This document shows positions 55,220 to 64,000 of a stretch of DNA of 64,000 nucleotides, piece by piece. Made by a program: the position numbers and the translations under genes. Location: positions 124,001 to 188,000 of the forward strand of contig NZ_LSZH01000012.1 in NCBI RefSeq assembly GCF_001647545.1. The letters run 5' to 3'. This stretch comes from Acinetobacter sp. SFB (GTDB lineage Bacteria; Pseudomonadota; Gammaproteobacteria; Pseudomonadales; Moraxellaceae). The stretch's first letter is position 1, and the number at the start of each line of letters is the position of its first letter. The notes beneath the pieces were generated by a model, which saw only the letters and a program-made list of their open reading frames with translations, searched no databases and had not been told where the DNA came from.

Positions 55220-58200
55220 ATGGCTGAAGTAGACCAGCAACCAGAGACAGAAACCCCTCGACCAAAAAAACGTCGCATTTTAAGGAGTGTGTTATTCACA
55301 CTCCTTATAGTGTTGGTTCTGCTTATTGCTTCCTTCGCTGTGATGTTTACTACCGATAAAGGCAGTAAATTTTTACTGGATCGAGTATTGGAGCGCCAAC
55401 AGATTATTCATTATGAATATGAAGGCGGTAATCTGTTAAAAGGCATTATTCTAAAAAATATCCTGATCACTTTAAAACCTGTGGATGTCAAGATTGATCG
55501 TGCCGAAGTGACTTTGGGCTGGCGTGCCATTTTAAACAAAGAAATTCATTTGAATCGTGCAGATGTGCGTAATCTGCAAATTATCACTAAAAACCCACCC
55601 AGTGATGAACCGTTTAAATTTAATGAAATCCGTCTGCCTTTTGTTTTGCGTTTGGACACGGCAGATGTTGATCATCTATTGATTAAAACTTCAACCACCA
55701 GCGTTAAATTTAATGATATTCATTTAAATGAAGCACTTTGGTCAGGTACAGAACTCAAGTTTGAAGATTCGCGCATGGATATGGGCTATCTGTCAGTAAA
55801 AAATGCCACAGGAGATATGAAGTTTGAAGGAAAGTATCCTTTAAATGCTGTTGGTGATCTGAATATACCATCTTTGAATAAAAGCTTGAATATTCATGAT
55901 ATTAAAGTGGTGGCTCGAGGTACTTTAGATACGATTCAGGCGGGCGTGGCAACCAATACACCGGATTTGTTAACCGGTTGGGTGGTGCTTCATCCGGTAC
56001 GTAAACATGTGCCGATGTTTGGCGAGTTGCAGTTCAAACAATATCACTGGCCATTAATGACTGAACAAAAGCTGTTTAGTAAAGATGGTGTGGCGAAATT
56101 TAATGGTGATATTGAGCGTTTAAATATCGATGTTGCGACTGATTTGAGTGGTAAAAATATTCCACAAGGTCAGTATAACGGTAGTATGCATACCGATTTA
56201 GTTCATCAGCTCGAGATTAGCAATTTAAATGGCCAGCTCATGAATGGTGCCGTGAATGTTGCAGGTGTGGTGAGCTGGAAAGATCTGGTGACTTGGGATA
56301 TGAATGGTCGTCTGGACAAGATTAATCCTAAAGACAAACTGATCCCTCAAGTTGTCCAAGATTTTTTACCGCCAAGTCTGGATGGTAAAATTGCCTCTAA
56401 AGGTAGTTTAGACAAAGGTATGCATTTAACCGCATTGGTTGATTTTGACCGGTATGAAACCTGGAATATCAAACTCGATCAAGCCGAGCAAAAAGGCAAA
56501 AAGCCCAATCCGATGCTACTTGATGTTGCGTGGAAAAATATTGACCGCGCCGTACCTTATGTAGGCTGGTTAAGCAGTAAATCAGGTGATGTCCAAATGG
56601 CCTTGGTGGAAGGCAGTCAAGATATTCATGTCGCAACGGCTGTGACTAAACATGATAAAGGAATATTGCCTGAAGGGTTCTACAAGGCGAAACTCAACCT
56701 TAAAAATAATAATTTAAATGTACCAAGCTTCAGCTATGCAGCAGGTAAAGGCAGCATAAGCGGAAGTGGCAAAGTGGAGTTGCCGAGTGAAAAGCGCCAA
56801 TTAAAATGGAATGCTACCATTAATGCCAAAGATTTTAATCCACAAACTGTAGTCGATGCTGCACCGGTAAACTTGCTCAATGGACAAATCAAAGCTACTG
56901 GTTTCGCCAAGCCAAATCAGCAAATTATTCAGTTAAATGGAATTAACTTAACGGGCCGTCTTGCACAGCAAAATAACAATGAAACTGTCCGCTTAACCGG
57001 GCGTAGTACGGTGGCGCTGATTTTCAACAATGAAAAGTCAGGCGGTGGTTTTAAAAGTTTTGCTGTGAATTATGATGGTGCACTGAATGCAAGTCATGTT
57101 CAGGCAAGTAAAGGCTTACTTAAGTTTAAAGTTTCAGGCACACCTGAACTGATCAAAATTGCTGAATTGCAGCATGCAGGTATTGCAGGGAAAATTTTTG
57201 CCAGTGGTTTGGTCCATCTTAAAAATGGCATAGGCTGGAACGTAAATGCGTCTCTGGTTAGATTTAAGCCGCATTATTTTGTCTCATCTGTACGTGGTGA
57301 ACTATCTGGTAATGTGAAAACTGAAGGTGTTTGGTCCGATACACTAAAACGCATTAATATCGAAAAATTGAATTTGGCCGGTATCATTAATAATAAACCT
57401 GTTCGTGGAACAGGGAATTTGGCGATGGTGATTGATTCAAATCAAAAAGGCTTCTTGCCTAAACAGTTTGAAGCCAATAATTTGTATCTGTCCTATGCAA
57501 AAAACCAGATTCAAGCGATGGGTAATGCACAAAACTTAAGATTAAAAATTAATGCACCTGCCTTGTATGAAATTTATAGTGGGCTTCGTGGCCGTGCGTA
57601 TGGCTATTTAAATGTGCAATCTCAACCACGCTTGCGCGCTACGGCAAATCTGGCAGTAGATGATTTTGGTTTTAATAATTTATTCAGTGTTAAAAAATTA
57701 CGTGTACAGGGTGAGTTACCCACCTCGGAACTTACGCCAACGCTCATGACTGCCAAAATGGAAAGTCTGCGTAGTGGTTCGCGTGAGATTCAACAAGGTG
57801 AAATTTCACTGGCAGGCACGCGTAAAGCCCATATATTAAAAGTTCAGGCCGAGAACAGAATTTCCAAATTTTATGTGCAATTGGCAGGTGGTTTTAATGC
57901 ACAGAATGATTGGCTGGGACAAATTCAGAAAGGTGATTTTGACTCTTTGCGTGCGCGTTTAGTCCAGCGTCAAAATGCCTCGGTCATATACAGTACTGCA
58001 AAATCTGAATTATTTGTCGGTGCCCATTGCTGGTCTAGTCAGCAAAGCCAATTGTGTTTCGATCAACCGATTCGTGTCAGTAAAACCAAAGGTAATGTGT
58101 CCTTTGTTACCCAAAATGTCGATTTAAATGACTTTGCCGCATTTATGCCTGAAGGTCTGGCCATTACCGGTAAAGTCAATGGATACGCAAAAGTTGCATG

Positions 58201-59734
58201 GGCACAAGGTGTCAAACCGAAAATTGATGCAAGACTGGTAACACGCAATGGCGTGATTGGCTTGGCAGCAGAAGATCCCCAAGATATTGGTTCGACATTA
58301 AGCTATAACGAAATTGGCTTAATTGCGAAAAGTGTATCCGAAGGTCTACAAGTTCGTTTAGATGTTAAAACCCCTGAAATTGGTACAGGTTATGCCAATG
58401 TGATTATTGATCCTTATAAAGCCAACAAACCCATGCGCGGTGAAGTGGCTTTTGACCAAGTCCAACTTAAAGTCTTTAAACCCTTTATCCAGGATATTCG
58501 GTCACTTGCTGGGACATTGTCATTTGCCGGGAAAATATCGGGAACACTCACTCAGCCATTATTCAATGGTGAAATGCGCCTGAAAGATGGGGCGATCAGT
58601 ATGATTTCATTGCCGGTGAATTTAAACAATATTCAGGTTTATTCATCAATTCGCCAAGATCATGCCAGTATTAATGGCGCATTTAATAGTGGTCAAGGTG
58701 TAGGGGCATTAACGGGTAATATAGATTGGAAAAATGATCCGCGTATTCAATTGCATTTAAAAGGTGAAAACCTGTTGATTCGCCAAGCACCGTTAATTAC
58801 GGCAGTAGTCACTCCAGATTTAACTTTAGATGTCTTGCCATTCCAGAAAAAGTTAAGCTTAAATGGTAAGGTTGAAGTTCCGCGTGCCTTAATTTCTCTG
58901 CCTGAAGCTTCAGCGCCGGTGATCAATGTATCGTCTGATGTACGTATTGTTCATGAAGGGCAAGATCAGCTCGCGATATTGAGAGCCGCTCGCCCATGGG
59001 ATATTCGTGCAGATGTTATGGTAAATCTAGGCAATCAAGTGATTTTCCAAGGTTTTGATAGTCGTATTCCACTACTCGGACGTTTATATTTATCACAACG
59101 TGGGCTTGAAACCGCAATGCGGGCCAATGGAGCAATTGGGGTTAGTCAAAAGGTAAAAATTGAAGCTTACGGGCAAAGTCTGGATTTGAATCGTGCGATT
59201 GCCCGTTTTAATGGACCTTTATATAACCCAACCTTAGATGTTGATGCCAATAAAAGTATACAAGGAAATATTGTGGGAGTGCGGGTTACCGGAACGGCAA
59301 CTAGCCCAAATATTCAGGTCTATAACGATGCTGGTTTATCTGAACAGGAAGCTTTAAACGCCATTATTACTGGTCGCATTAATGAAGGTACCAGTGGTAT
59401 TAGTCAGTCAGAGGGCTTTAAGTCAGATGTAAACAATACCATTGCTGCCGCAGGAATTAGTCTGGGCTTGGGCGGTACACGTGCCTTAACCAATCAAATT
59501 GGTCGTACCTTTGGCTTGAGTGGTTTAGCACTCGATGCACAAGGAACAGGTGATGATACCCAAGTCAGTGTGACGGGTTATATTACCCCAGACTTGTTTA
59601 TTCGTTATGGCGTAGGTGTGTTTACACCTGTGAATAAATTGACCTTGCGTTATCAAATGAACAAGCGATTGTATTTAGAAGCGAGCCAGTCCTTAGAGCG
59701 AGCAATAGATGTATTCTACAATTGGAGATTCTAA
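55220..59734 (+). CDS. tamB: TamB, translocation assembly/lipid transport protein
   Basis: 1504 residues, longer than E. coli TamB (1259). A single N-terminal membrane helix (about 18-45) anchors it in the inner membrane. Most of the length is repetitive beta structure forming a periplasm-spanning hydrophobic groove of the AsmA/VPS13-like type, and the C-terminal DUF490 domain (about 1150-1504) ends IDVFYNWRF, the part that contacts TamA. It is thought to shuttle phospholipids to the outer membrane. Directly downstream of tamA; AGAG precedes the ATG. Confidence 0.95.
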   Translation: MAEVDQQPETETPRPKKRRILRSVLFTLLIVLVLLIASFAVMFTTDKGSKFLLDRVLERQQIIHYEYEGGNLLKGIILKNILITLKPVDVKIDRAEVTLGWRAILNKEIHLNRADVRNLQIITKNPPSDEPFKFNEIRLPFVLRLDTADVDHLLIKTSTTSVKFNDIHLNEALWSGTELKFEDSRMDMGYLSVKNATGDMKFEGKYPLNAVGDLNIPSLNKSLNIHDIKVVARGTLDTIQAGVATNTPDLLTGWVVLHPVRKHVPMFGELQFKQYHWPLMTEQKLFSKDGVAKFNGDIERLNIDVATDLSGKNIPQGQYNGSMHTDLVHQLEISNLNGQLMNGAVNVAGVVSWKDLVTWDMNGRLDKINPKDKLIPQVVQDFLPPSLDGKIASKGSLDKGMHLTALVDFDRYETWNIKLDQAEQKGKKPNPMLLDVAWKNIDRAVPYVGWLSSKSGDVQMALVEGSQDIHVATAVTKHDKGILPEGFYKAKLNLKNNNLNVPSFSYAAGKGSISGSGKVELPSEKRQLKWNATINAKDFNPQTVVDAAPVNLLNGQIKATGFAKPNQQIIQLNGINLTGRLAQQNNNETVRLTGRSTVALIFNNEKSGGGFKSFAVNYDGALNASHVQASKGLLKFKVSGTPELIKIAELQHAGIAGKIFASGLVHLKNGIGWNVNASLVRFKPHYFVSSVRGELSGNVKTEGVWSDTLKRINIEKLNLAGIINNKPVRGTGNLAMVIDSNQKGFLPKQFEANNLYLSYAKNQIQAMGNAQNLRLKINAPALYEIYSGLRGRAYGYLNVQSQPRLRATANLAVDDFGFNNLFSVKKLRVQGELPTSELTPTLMTAKMESLRSGSREIQQGEISLAGTRKAHILKVQAENRISKFYVQLAGGFNAQNDWLGQIQKGDFDSLRARLVQRQNASVIYSTAKSELFVGAHCWSSQQSQLCFDQPIRVSKTKGNVSFVTQNVDLNDFAAFMPEGLAITGKVNGYAKVAWAQGVKPKIDARLVTRNGVIGLAAEDPQDIGSTLSYNEIGLIAKSVSEGLQVRLDVKTPEIGTGYANVIIDPYKANKPMRGEVAFDQVQLKVFKPFIQDIRSLAGTLSFAGKISGTLTQPLFNGEMRLKDGAISMISLPVNLNNIQVYSSIRQDHASINGAFNSGQGVGALTGNIDWKNDPRIQLHLKGENLLIRQAPLITAVVTPDLTLDVLPFQKKLSLNGKVEVPRALISLPEASAPVINVSSDVRIVHEGQDQLAILRAARPWDIRADVMVNLGNQVIFQGFDSRIPLLGRLYLSQRGLETAMRANGAIGVSQKVKIEAYGQSLDLNRAIARFNGPLYNPTLDVDANKSIQGNIVGVRVTGTATSPNIQVYNDAGLSEQEALNAIITGRINEGTSGISQSEGFKSDVNNTIAAAGISLGLGGTRALTNQIGRTFGLSGLALDAQGTGDDTQVSVTGYITPDLFIRYGVGVFTPVNKLTLRYQMNKRLYLEASQSLERAIDVFYNWRF

Positions 59735-59784
59735 ATTTATGAAAAATATAGTTTTTTAATTTATTTTATTTGTTTTAAGATAGC

Positions 59785-59826
59785 TGAAAAGTTGCTCACC
59801 TATACCGATGAGCAGCTTTTCATTTT
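59785..59826 (+). terminator. tamB terminator
   Basis: AAAAGTTGCTCA (59787-59798) and TGAGCAGCTTTT (59809-59820) with one G-U pair, followed by CATTTT. Confidence 0.65.
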
Positions 59827-60243
59827 ATCTAAGTATTAAGCATTATAAAAATAGGGTATTATATAATTTTTTAGATTTTATAAAAATAAGCGTAGTAAGA
59901 GTCATTAAAATTCTAGTGTATAGAAAAAGGTGACCTAAATAAATCTCTGCTGTGAAACCGACCAAGCCAGTTAATAAAAAACATATGAATAAAACCAGGC
60001 AGCATATATCCCCGATACCAATTCATACACAATAAAATTGAGGTGCTTGACTGGTGTGGATTATAAAAGTTAAATTAAAAATACGTCTTATTTGATGACT
60101 AAATATACTGATTGTAAATACTATTAGCGTAAGATTTAAAGATGAAAGTTGCAATGAGGAGAGTAAAAAATTCAAAAGGAGAGACTTGAGAATAGAGCTC
60201 TTATTTATTATAGAAAAAATATTTTTATAAAGCTTAGATGTAC

Positions 60244-60301
60244 AAAAGCGAGAGTGAACTCTCGCTTTTTACTCTTAAACTATCCTTACAGATGTAAGGA
60301 T
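60244..60301. terminator. Twin hairpins after the cold-shock gene
   Basis: Two perfect stems lie head to tail: AAAAGCGAGAGT/ACTCTCGCTTTT (60244-60269, loop GA) and ATCCTTACA/TGTAAGGAT (60282-60301). The first carries A and T runs, so it can terminate both ways; the second is nearest the csp stop. Confidence 0.75.
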
Positions 60302-60311
60302 GATTTTAGAA

Positions 60312-60521
60312 TTATAGTGCTACGATGTTTACAGCATTCGGGCCTTTTTGACCTTGAGTGATGCTGAATTCAACTTGTTGGCCTTCAGCCAAAGTTTTGA
60401 AACCAGAGTTAGCGATTTCGCTGAAATGAGCAAAAACGTCAGGACCGTTTTCTTGTTGAATAAAACCGAAACCTTTAGTTTCGTTGAACCACTTAACAGT
60501 ACCTTTAACAGTATTAGACAT
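60312..60521 (-). CDS. Cold-shock domain protein
   Basis: 69 residues, a single CspA-type OB fold. RNP1 KGFGFIQQ (about 16-23) and RNP2 DVFAHFSEI (about 29-37) are present, with [16 protein letters not shown] as the hallmark start. Binds single-stranded RNA and DNA as an RNA chaperone. Which Csp paralogue, and whether it is cold-induced, cannot be told. AGGAT lies upstream. About 550 bp of AT-rich sequence precede it and may include a long leader. Confidence 0.95.
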   Translation of the reverse strand: MSNTVKGTVKWFNETKGFGFIQQENGPDVFAHFSEIANSGFKTLAEGQQVEFSITQGQKGPNAVNIVAL

Positions 60522-61045
60522 AATACAATCCTATAAACTTTAATATTTGTTGGCTTAATAAAAAACCGGATGTTAACTTGAAAATATGAATGGAACTTTA
60601 AATCTGAAAAACGAAGGATTATGACTAAAACTGCGAAATACAAAAAGATTTACCAGAACAAAACTATTTTTCTAGTTGAGATAAAGAATACAGGCATATT
60701 TAAGAATGTGCAAGCTAATATTTAATAATTGATGCTTTTTATAGGTGTTGTATGTGTAACTAAATAATTATTTATTATAAATCAGTTTCTTATATTTTAA
60801 TTTTTTTAAGTTAAAATTATAAATAGACTCTATTGCATGAATGTAAACTGTTTTATTTAAACCTTATTTGAAAAAAATGACTTAAATTTTCTAGATTGCT
60901 TATCTTAGGCATAAAAAAATACTGGCATAACGACTTTAAGCATTCCTTATTATAGTTTCATGGGTCTTATGATTTTGAATTTAGGGCTTAAAACAGGGCA
61001 ATGACTGCCTAAATGCGTTATTTTTCAATTGAAATGGAATAAAGT
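60522..61045. other. Csp leader and upstream region
   Basis: No gene seen. Very AT-rich, with no hairpin strong enough to name; a cold-shock leader for the leftward csp gene would lie at its left end. Confidence 0.4.
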
Positions 61046-61074
61046 TTGCTTTGTTATGATTTAGGGCGTATAAA
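61046..61074 (+). promoter_or_regulatory. Promoter of the initiator tRNA gene
   Basis: TTGCTT (61046-61051) and TATAAA (61069-61074) with a 17-bp spacer place the start a few bases before the tRNA at 61088. Confidence 0.55.
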
Positions 61075-61087
61075 GCTAACTCGTTGA

Positions 61088-61164
<77 letters not shown>

Positions 61165-61184
61165 ACGAAAGAATAAAAGAGTTT

Positions 61185-61217
61185 ATAGCCTAATCTACAC
61201 AGATTAGGCTTTTTTTA
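61185..61217 (+). terminator. tRNA-fMet terminator
   Basis: AGCCTAATCT (61187-61196) and AGATTAGGCT (61201-61210) around ACAC, followed by T7. Confidence 0.88.
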
Positions 61218-61320
61218 TGCCCTTTATTTGAGTCTGAAATTTGATTTTTGCTATATAAGCGATGAGTTATTTCGTATTTTCCTTAACTTTGATTATGATA
61301 GAGCCAACAGGAGAAGGTTC

Positions 61321-61680
61321 ATGAACAAGTTATTCACTTTAATGGTGTTGGTTGCTTTGGTCGGTTGTGCTGAAAAAAAACCGTTAACTGCTGAAGAGCA
61401 GTGGAAAGGCTATTGTAAAAGTGTGGGAAATGCTGCAAATACAATTATGTATGATCGTCAAAATGCAATTGATAAAGCAGCCGCATTAGAACATGCCAGT
61501 AAAATTGAAGATGCAACGACCAAAACATTCATCTTGGATATTATTGAACAAGTGTATGCGTTTCCATTAGCTGAAATTACTGCAGAGCCTGAAGCAAGCC
61601 GTAATCAATTCAAGCAAAAAATCATAGAAAAATGTATCGCGACTCCGCACGATAAAATGCCAGATTATAAACCGTTCTAA
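61321..61680 (+). CDS. Small lipoprotein of unknown function
   Basis: 119 residues from the ATG at 61321, preceded by AGGAGAAGG; a longer frame extends 31 codons upstream but has no ribosome-binding site. Lipobox LVALVGC places the lipidated cysteine at residue 16. The mature part is helical and contains C32 and C108 (WKGYCKS and IEKCIATP), which might form a disulphide. No family recognised. Its stop lies in the loop of its terminator. Confidence 0.8.
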   Translation: MNKLFTLMVLVALVGCAEKKPLTAEEQWKGYCKSVGNAANTIMYDRQNAIDKAAALEHASKIEDATTKTFILDIIEQVYAFPLAEITAEPEASRNQFKQKIIEKCIATPHDKMPDYKPF

Positions 61681-61693
61681 GGAACGGTTTTTT
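61668..61693 (+). terminator. Lipoprotein gene terminator
   Basis: CCGTTC and GAACGG around TAAG, followed by T7; the loop contains the stop codon at 61678-61680. Confidence 0.8.
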
Positions 61694-61840
61694 TATATTG
61701 GCAGTTATTTAAATGTCTAAAAATAGCCTAAGTATGTTCGGCATAAATTGTGACATTTGAGTAAATCATAAATATAGAAAAGCTTATATAAATAGTGAAT
61801 AATCAAAATAACAACAAAAAAAAACGCTAAGGAGCGCTAT

Positions 61841-62110
61841 ATGGACGTTGTGGGTTATCTACATAATGCAGACTTGCTCTTAGAAGATGAACAGGGTGCT
61901 GTCGTGATGAGCGGAAGTCATTACGTACTCAGTTTGGGCGATAAAGTCTATCTTCAGCATATGATTGATCAAGAAACGAAGCTTTATCAGGTTCATATTT
62001 CATTTGCCAGCGCAGACCATGCTATGCTGCATGAAGATGAAATTCAGGTTAAATTTGAAGGTTGTCGCGATGATTTACGTGAATATATGAATGCAACAAC
62101 AGTCCACTAA
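61841..62110 (+). CDS. Small cytoplasmic protein of unknown function
   Basis: 89 residues, no signal peptide or membrane helix, acidic, probably all-beta at its start (VVGYLHNADLLLEDEQGAVV). AAGGAGCGC precedes the ATG by 4 bases, a strong ribosome-binding site, and a terminator follows at 62131, so it is very likely expressed. No domain recognised. Confidence 0.7.
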   Translation: MDVVGYLHNADLLLEDEQGAVVMSGSHYVLSLGDKVYLQHMIDQETKLYQVHISFASADHAMLHEDEIQVKFEGCRDDLREYMNATTVH

Positions 62111-62130
62111 GGTTGAATGTTTTTCTTTTT

Positions 62131-62164
62131 AAAAAAAGGGCAACATATAGGTTGCCTTTTTTAT
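62131..62164 (+). terminator. Terminator of the 89-aa gene
   Basis: AAAAGGGCAAC and GTTGCCTTTT around ATATAG, followed by a T-run. Confidence 0.75.
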
Positions 62165-62407
62165 GTATGAGTTTCAGTCAAAAGTTAATTATTATCATCC
62201 TTAAAGGTGTACATTGGGGTGAACCTGCTGATTCATTGATCAATATGGGCATCATTTATTTAGAAAATAATGGGCATCACGAAGAAACACTGGTAGCGCA
62301 TTAACTTTTAACTGGAATTTTAGTAAAATTTAGCAGTCCATATTATTTGTGAAGCTTTATACAAGCTGGAATTCACAGGTAATTTTTTAAAAAAGAGGAA
62401 TAACACC

Positions 62408-64000
62408 GTGCTAGAAGCTTACCGCCAACACGTTGCAGAACGTGCCGCACTCGGAGTCCCACCTAAGCCACTTGATGATGTTCAAACAGCTGACTTGGTT
62501 GAGCTATTAAAAAATCCACCCGCTGGTGAAGAAGCATTTTTAGTTGATTTGCTAGAAAACCGTGTTCCTGCGGGTGTTGACCAAGCTGCTTATGTTAAAG
62601 CTGCTTTCTTGGCTGCTTTAGCAAAAGGTGAAGCAAATTCTCCATTAATTTCTAAAGAACGTGCGGTTTACTTACTAGGTACTATGCTTGGTGGTTATAA
62701 CGTAGCGCCTTTAGTTGCTCTTCTTGATGATGCTGAACTTTCTGAGCTTGCTGCTGAAGCGTTGAAAAAAACACTTCTAGTATTTGATGCGTTCCATGAC
62801 GTTGCAGATAAAGCAAAAGCGGGTAATGCAAATGCACAAGCTGTTATGCAGTCTTGGGCTGATGCTGAATGGTTCACTACGCGTCCAGACGTTCCATCTG
62901 AAATTAAATTGACAGTTTTCAAAGTCACTGGCGAAACAAATACAGATGACTTGTCTCCAGCTCAAGACGCTTGGAGCCGTCCAGACATCCCATTGCACGC
63001 AAATGCGATGTTGAAAAACGTACGTGATGGCATCAACCCAGAAGTTCCGGGTGAAGTAGGTCCACTGAATCAAATTAAAGAACTTATCGCGAAAGGCAAC
63101 CAAGTTGCTTACGTAGGTGACGTTGTTGGTACGGGCTCAAGCCGTAAGTCTGCAACTAACTCTGTACTTTGGTTCTTCGGCGATGACATTCCGCACATTC
63201 CGAACAAAAAAGACGGTGGTTACTGCCTAGGTTCTAAAATCGCTCCAATCTTCTTCAACACGATGGAAGATGCTGGTGCGTTACCGATCGAGATCGATGT
63301 TGGCAACATGAACATGGGCGACGAAATCGTTCTTAAAATTGATCATGCTGCTGCTAAAGTAACTGCGTTCAAAGATGGCGCACAAATCGCTGAAGCTGAT
63401 CTTAAAACGCCTGTACTTCTAGACGAAGCTCGTGCTGGCGGTCGTATTAACCTGATCGTTGGTCGTGGTTTGACAACTAAAGCGCGTGAAGCTTTAGGTC
63501 TTCCAGTATCTACTTTGTTTCGTGTTCCGGTTCAACCTGCTGCAACTGGCAAAGGTTTCACTCAAGCACAGAAAATGGTTGGTCGCGCTTGTGGTCTTCC
63601 TGAAGGTCAAGGTGTACTTCCAGGTACTTACTGTGAACCACGCATGACGACTGTAGGTTCGCAAGATACTACAGGTCCTATGACTCGTGACGAATTGAAA
63701 GACTTGGCTTGCCTCGGTTTCTCTGCTGACCTTGTGATGCAATCGTTCTGTCATACTGCTGCGTATCCAAAACCAATTGACGTTCAAATGCAACACTCGC
63801 TTCCTGATTTCATCATGAACCGCGGTGGTGTGTCTTTACGCCCAGGTGACGGTATTATTCACTCTTGGTTAAACCGTATGCTTCTTCCAGATACTGTTGG
63901 TACTGGTGGTGACTCGCATACTCGTTTCCCAATTGGTATTTCATTCCCAGCGGGTTCTGGTCTTGTAGCATTTGCTGCAGCAACTGGTGTTATGCCACTT
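62408..64000 (+). CDS. acnB: Aconitate hydratase B, 5' part (cut by window edge)
   Basis: The first 531 codons, open to the right edge, starting at GTG 62408 with GAGGAA upstream. AcnB order is seen: N-terminal HEAT-like domain (MLEAYRQHVAERAALGVPPK), then the swivel domain with GTGSSRKSATNS (241-252), then the start of the catalytic core up to GGDSHTRFPIG. It isomerises citrate to isocitrate with a [4Fe-4S] cluster in the TCA cycle and can dehydrate 2-methylisocitrate. The cluster cysteines lie beyond the window. E. coli AcnB is 865 residues. Confidence 0.95.
   Translation, partial: MLEAYRQHVAERAALGVPPKPLDDVQTADLVELLKNPPAGEEAFLVDLLENRVPAGVDQAAYVKAAFLAALAKGEANSPLISKERAVYLLGTMLGGYNVAPLVALLDDAELSELAAEALKKTLLVFDAFHDVADKAKAGNANAQAVMQSWADAEWFTTRPDVPSEIKLTVFKVTGETNTDDLSPAQDAWSRPDIPLHANAMLKNVRDGINPEVPGEVGPLNQIKELIAKGNQVAYVGDVVGTGSSRKSATNSVLWFFGDDIPHIPNKKDGGYCLGSKIAPIFFNTMEDAGALPIEIDVGNMNMGDEIVLKIDHAAAKVTAFKDGAQIAEADLKTPVLLDEARAGGRINLIVGRGLTTKAREALGLPVSTLFRVPVQPAATGKGFTQAQKMVGRACGLPEGQGVLPGTYCEPRMTTVGSQDTTGPMTRDELKDLACLGFSADLVMQSFCHTAAYPKPIDVQMQHSLPDFIMNRGGVSLRPGDGIIHSWLNRMLLPDTVGTGGDSHTRFPIGISFPAGSGLVAFAAATGVMPL

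Larger units (their letters stand above)
59735..60311. other. 577-bp AT-rich intergenic region
   Basis: No convincing gene. It holds the tamB terminator (59785-59826) and the csp terminators (60244-60301). Short open frames in between (under 40 codons) lack ribosome-binding sites. Confidence 0.5.

Noticed and set aside
60329..60643. 104-codon frame over the cold-shock gene
   Set aside because: Shadow of csp in another frame; the 69-aa cold-shock protein is unambiguous.

Overview
The window is a chromosomal segment of a low-GC gammaproteobacterium, almost certainly an Acinetobacter. The evidence is the AT-rich codon use, the small Acinetobacter-type FolK, the TamA/TamB pair, the cyoABCDE operon, the alr-dnaB-rplI-rpsR-rpsF block, and the close match of most proteins to families as they look in Moraxellaceae. 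Most of it is core genome. I saw no prophage, intact insertion sequence, rRNA operon or CRISPR array.

Layout. 1-6.0 kb: the 3' end of dnaX, a thioesterase, an iron alcohol dehydrogenase, then a rightward cluster of a low-molecular-weight tyrosine phosphatase, murB, an ElyC/YdcF-like membrane protein and an alpha/beta hydrolase. 6.4-9.6 kb: a leftward membrane-anchored glutamate-synthase-like flavoprotein, a candidate small RNA, and a WYL regulator. 9.9-13.6 kb: a four-gene operon of circularly permuted ATP-grasp, short alpha-E protein, transglutaminase and Anbu proteasome-like peptidase. 13.7-17.9 kb: alr, dnaB, rplI, rpsR and rpsF, with an SD-sequestering leader upstream of rpsF. 18.2-23.1 kb: the cytochrome bo3 operon. 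23.4-27.6 kb: an RDD protein, then ppsA and its regulator ppsR, divergent. 27.7-29.7 kb: a secreted unknown, then a decayed patch (flavin-monooxygenase fragment, yiaA pseudogene). 29.9-32.8 kb: a luciferase-like oxidoreductase and three tandem glycine-zipper paralogues. 33.2-37 kb: prfA-prmC facing a sulfonate-type ABC binding protein and permease that lack an ATPase. 37.3-39.7 kb: a Bcr-type exporter with a divergent TetR gene, then an ORF broken by a stop. 39.9-45.1 kb: an AraC regulator divergent from an acyl-CoA catabolic cluster. 45.2-48.7 kb: a small CxxC protein, a MoeB/ThiF enzyme, a UbiB kinase, folB-folK. 49.7-59.7 kb: DedA, Coq7, an LplT-like transporter, tamA-tamB. 60.3-64 kb: a cold-shock protein, initiator tRNA-Met, a small lipoprotein, a small unknown, and the 5' part of acnB.

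The observations most worth following are the Anbu/ATP-grasp operon with its unusually short alpha-E protein, a pair of intergenic elements (near 6.1 and 42.0 kb) with near-identical bulged inverted-repeat arms, a candidate small RNA near 8.5 kb, the tandem glycine-zipper array with duplicated promoters, a long hairpin upstream of cyoA, a missed 45-aa CxxC protein, and an initiator tRNA with a U1:U72 mismatch.
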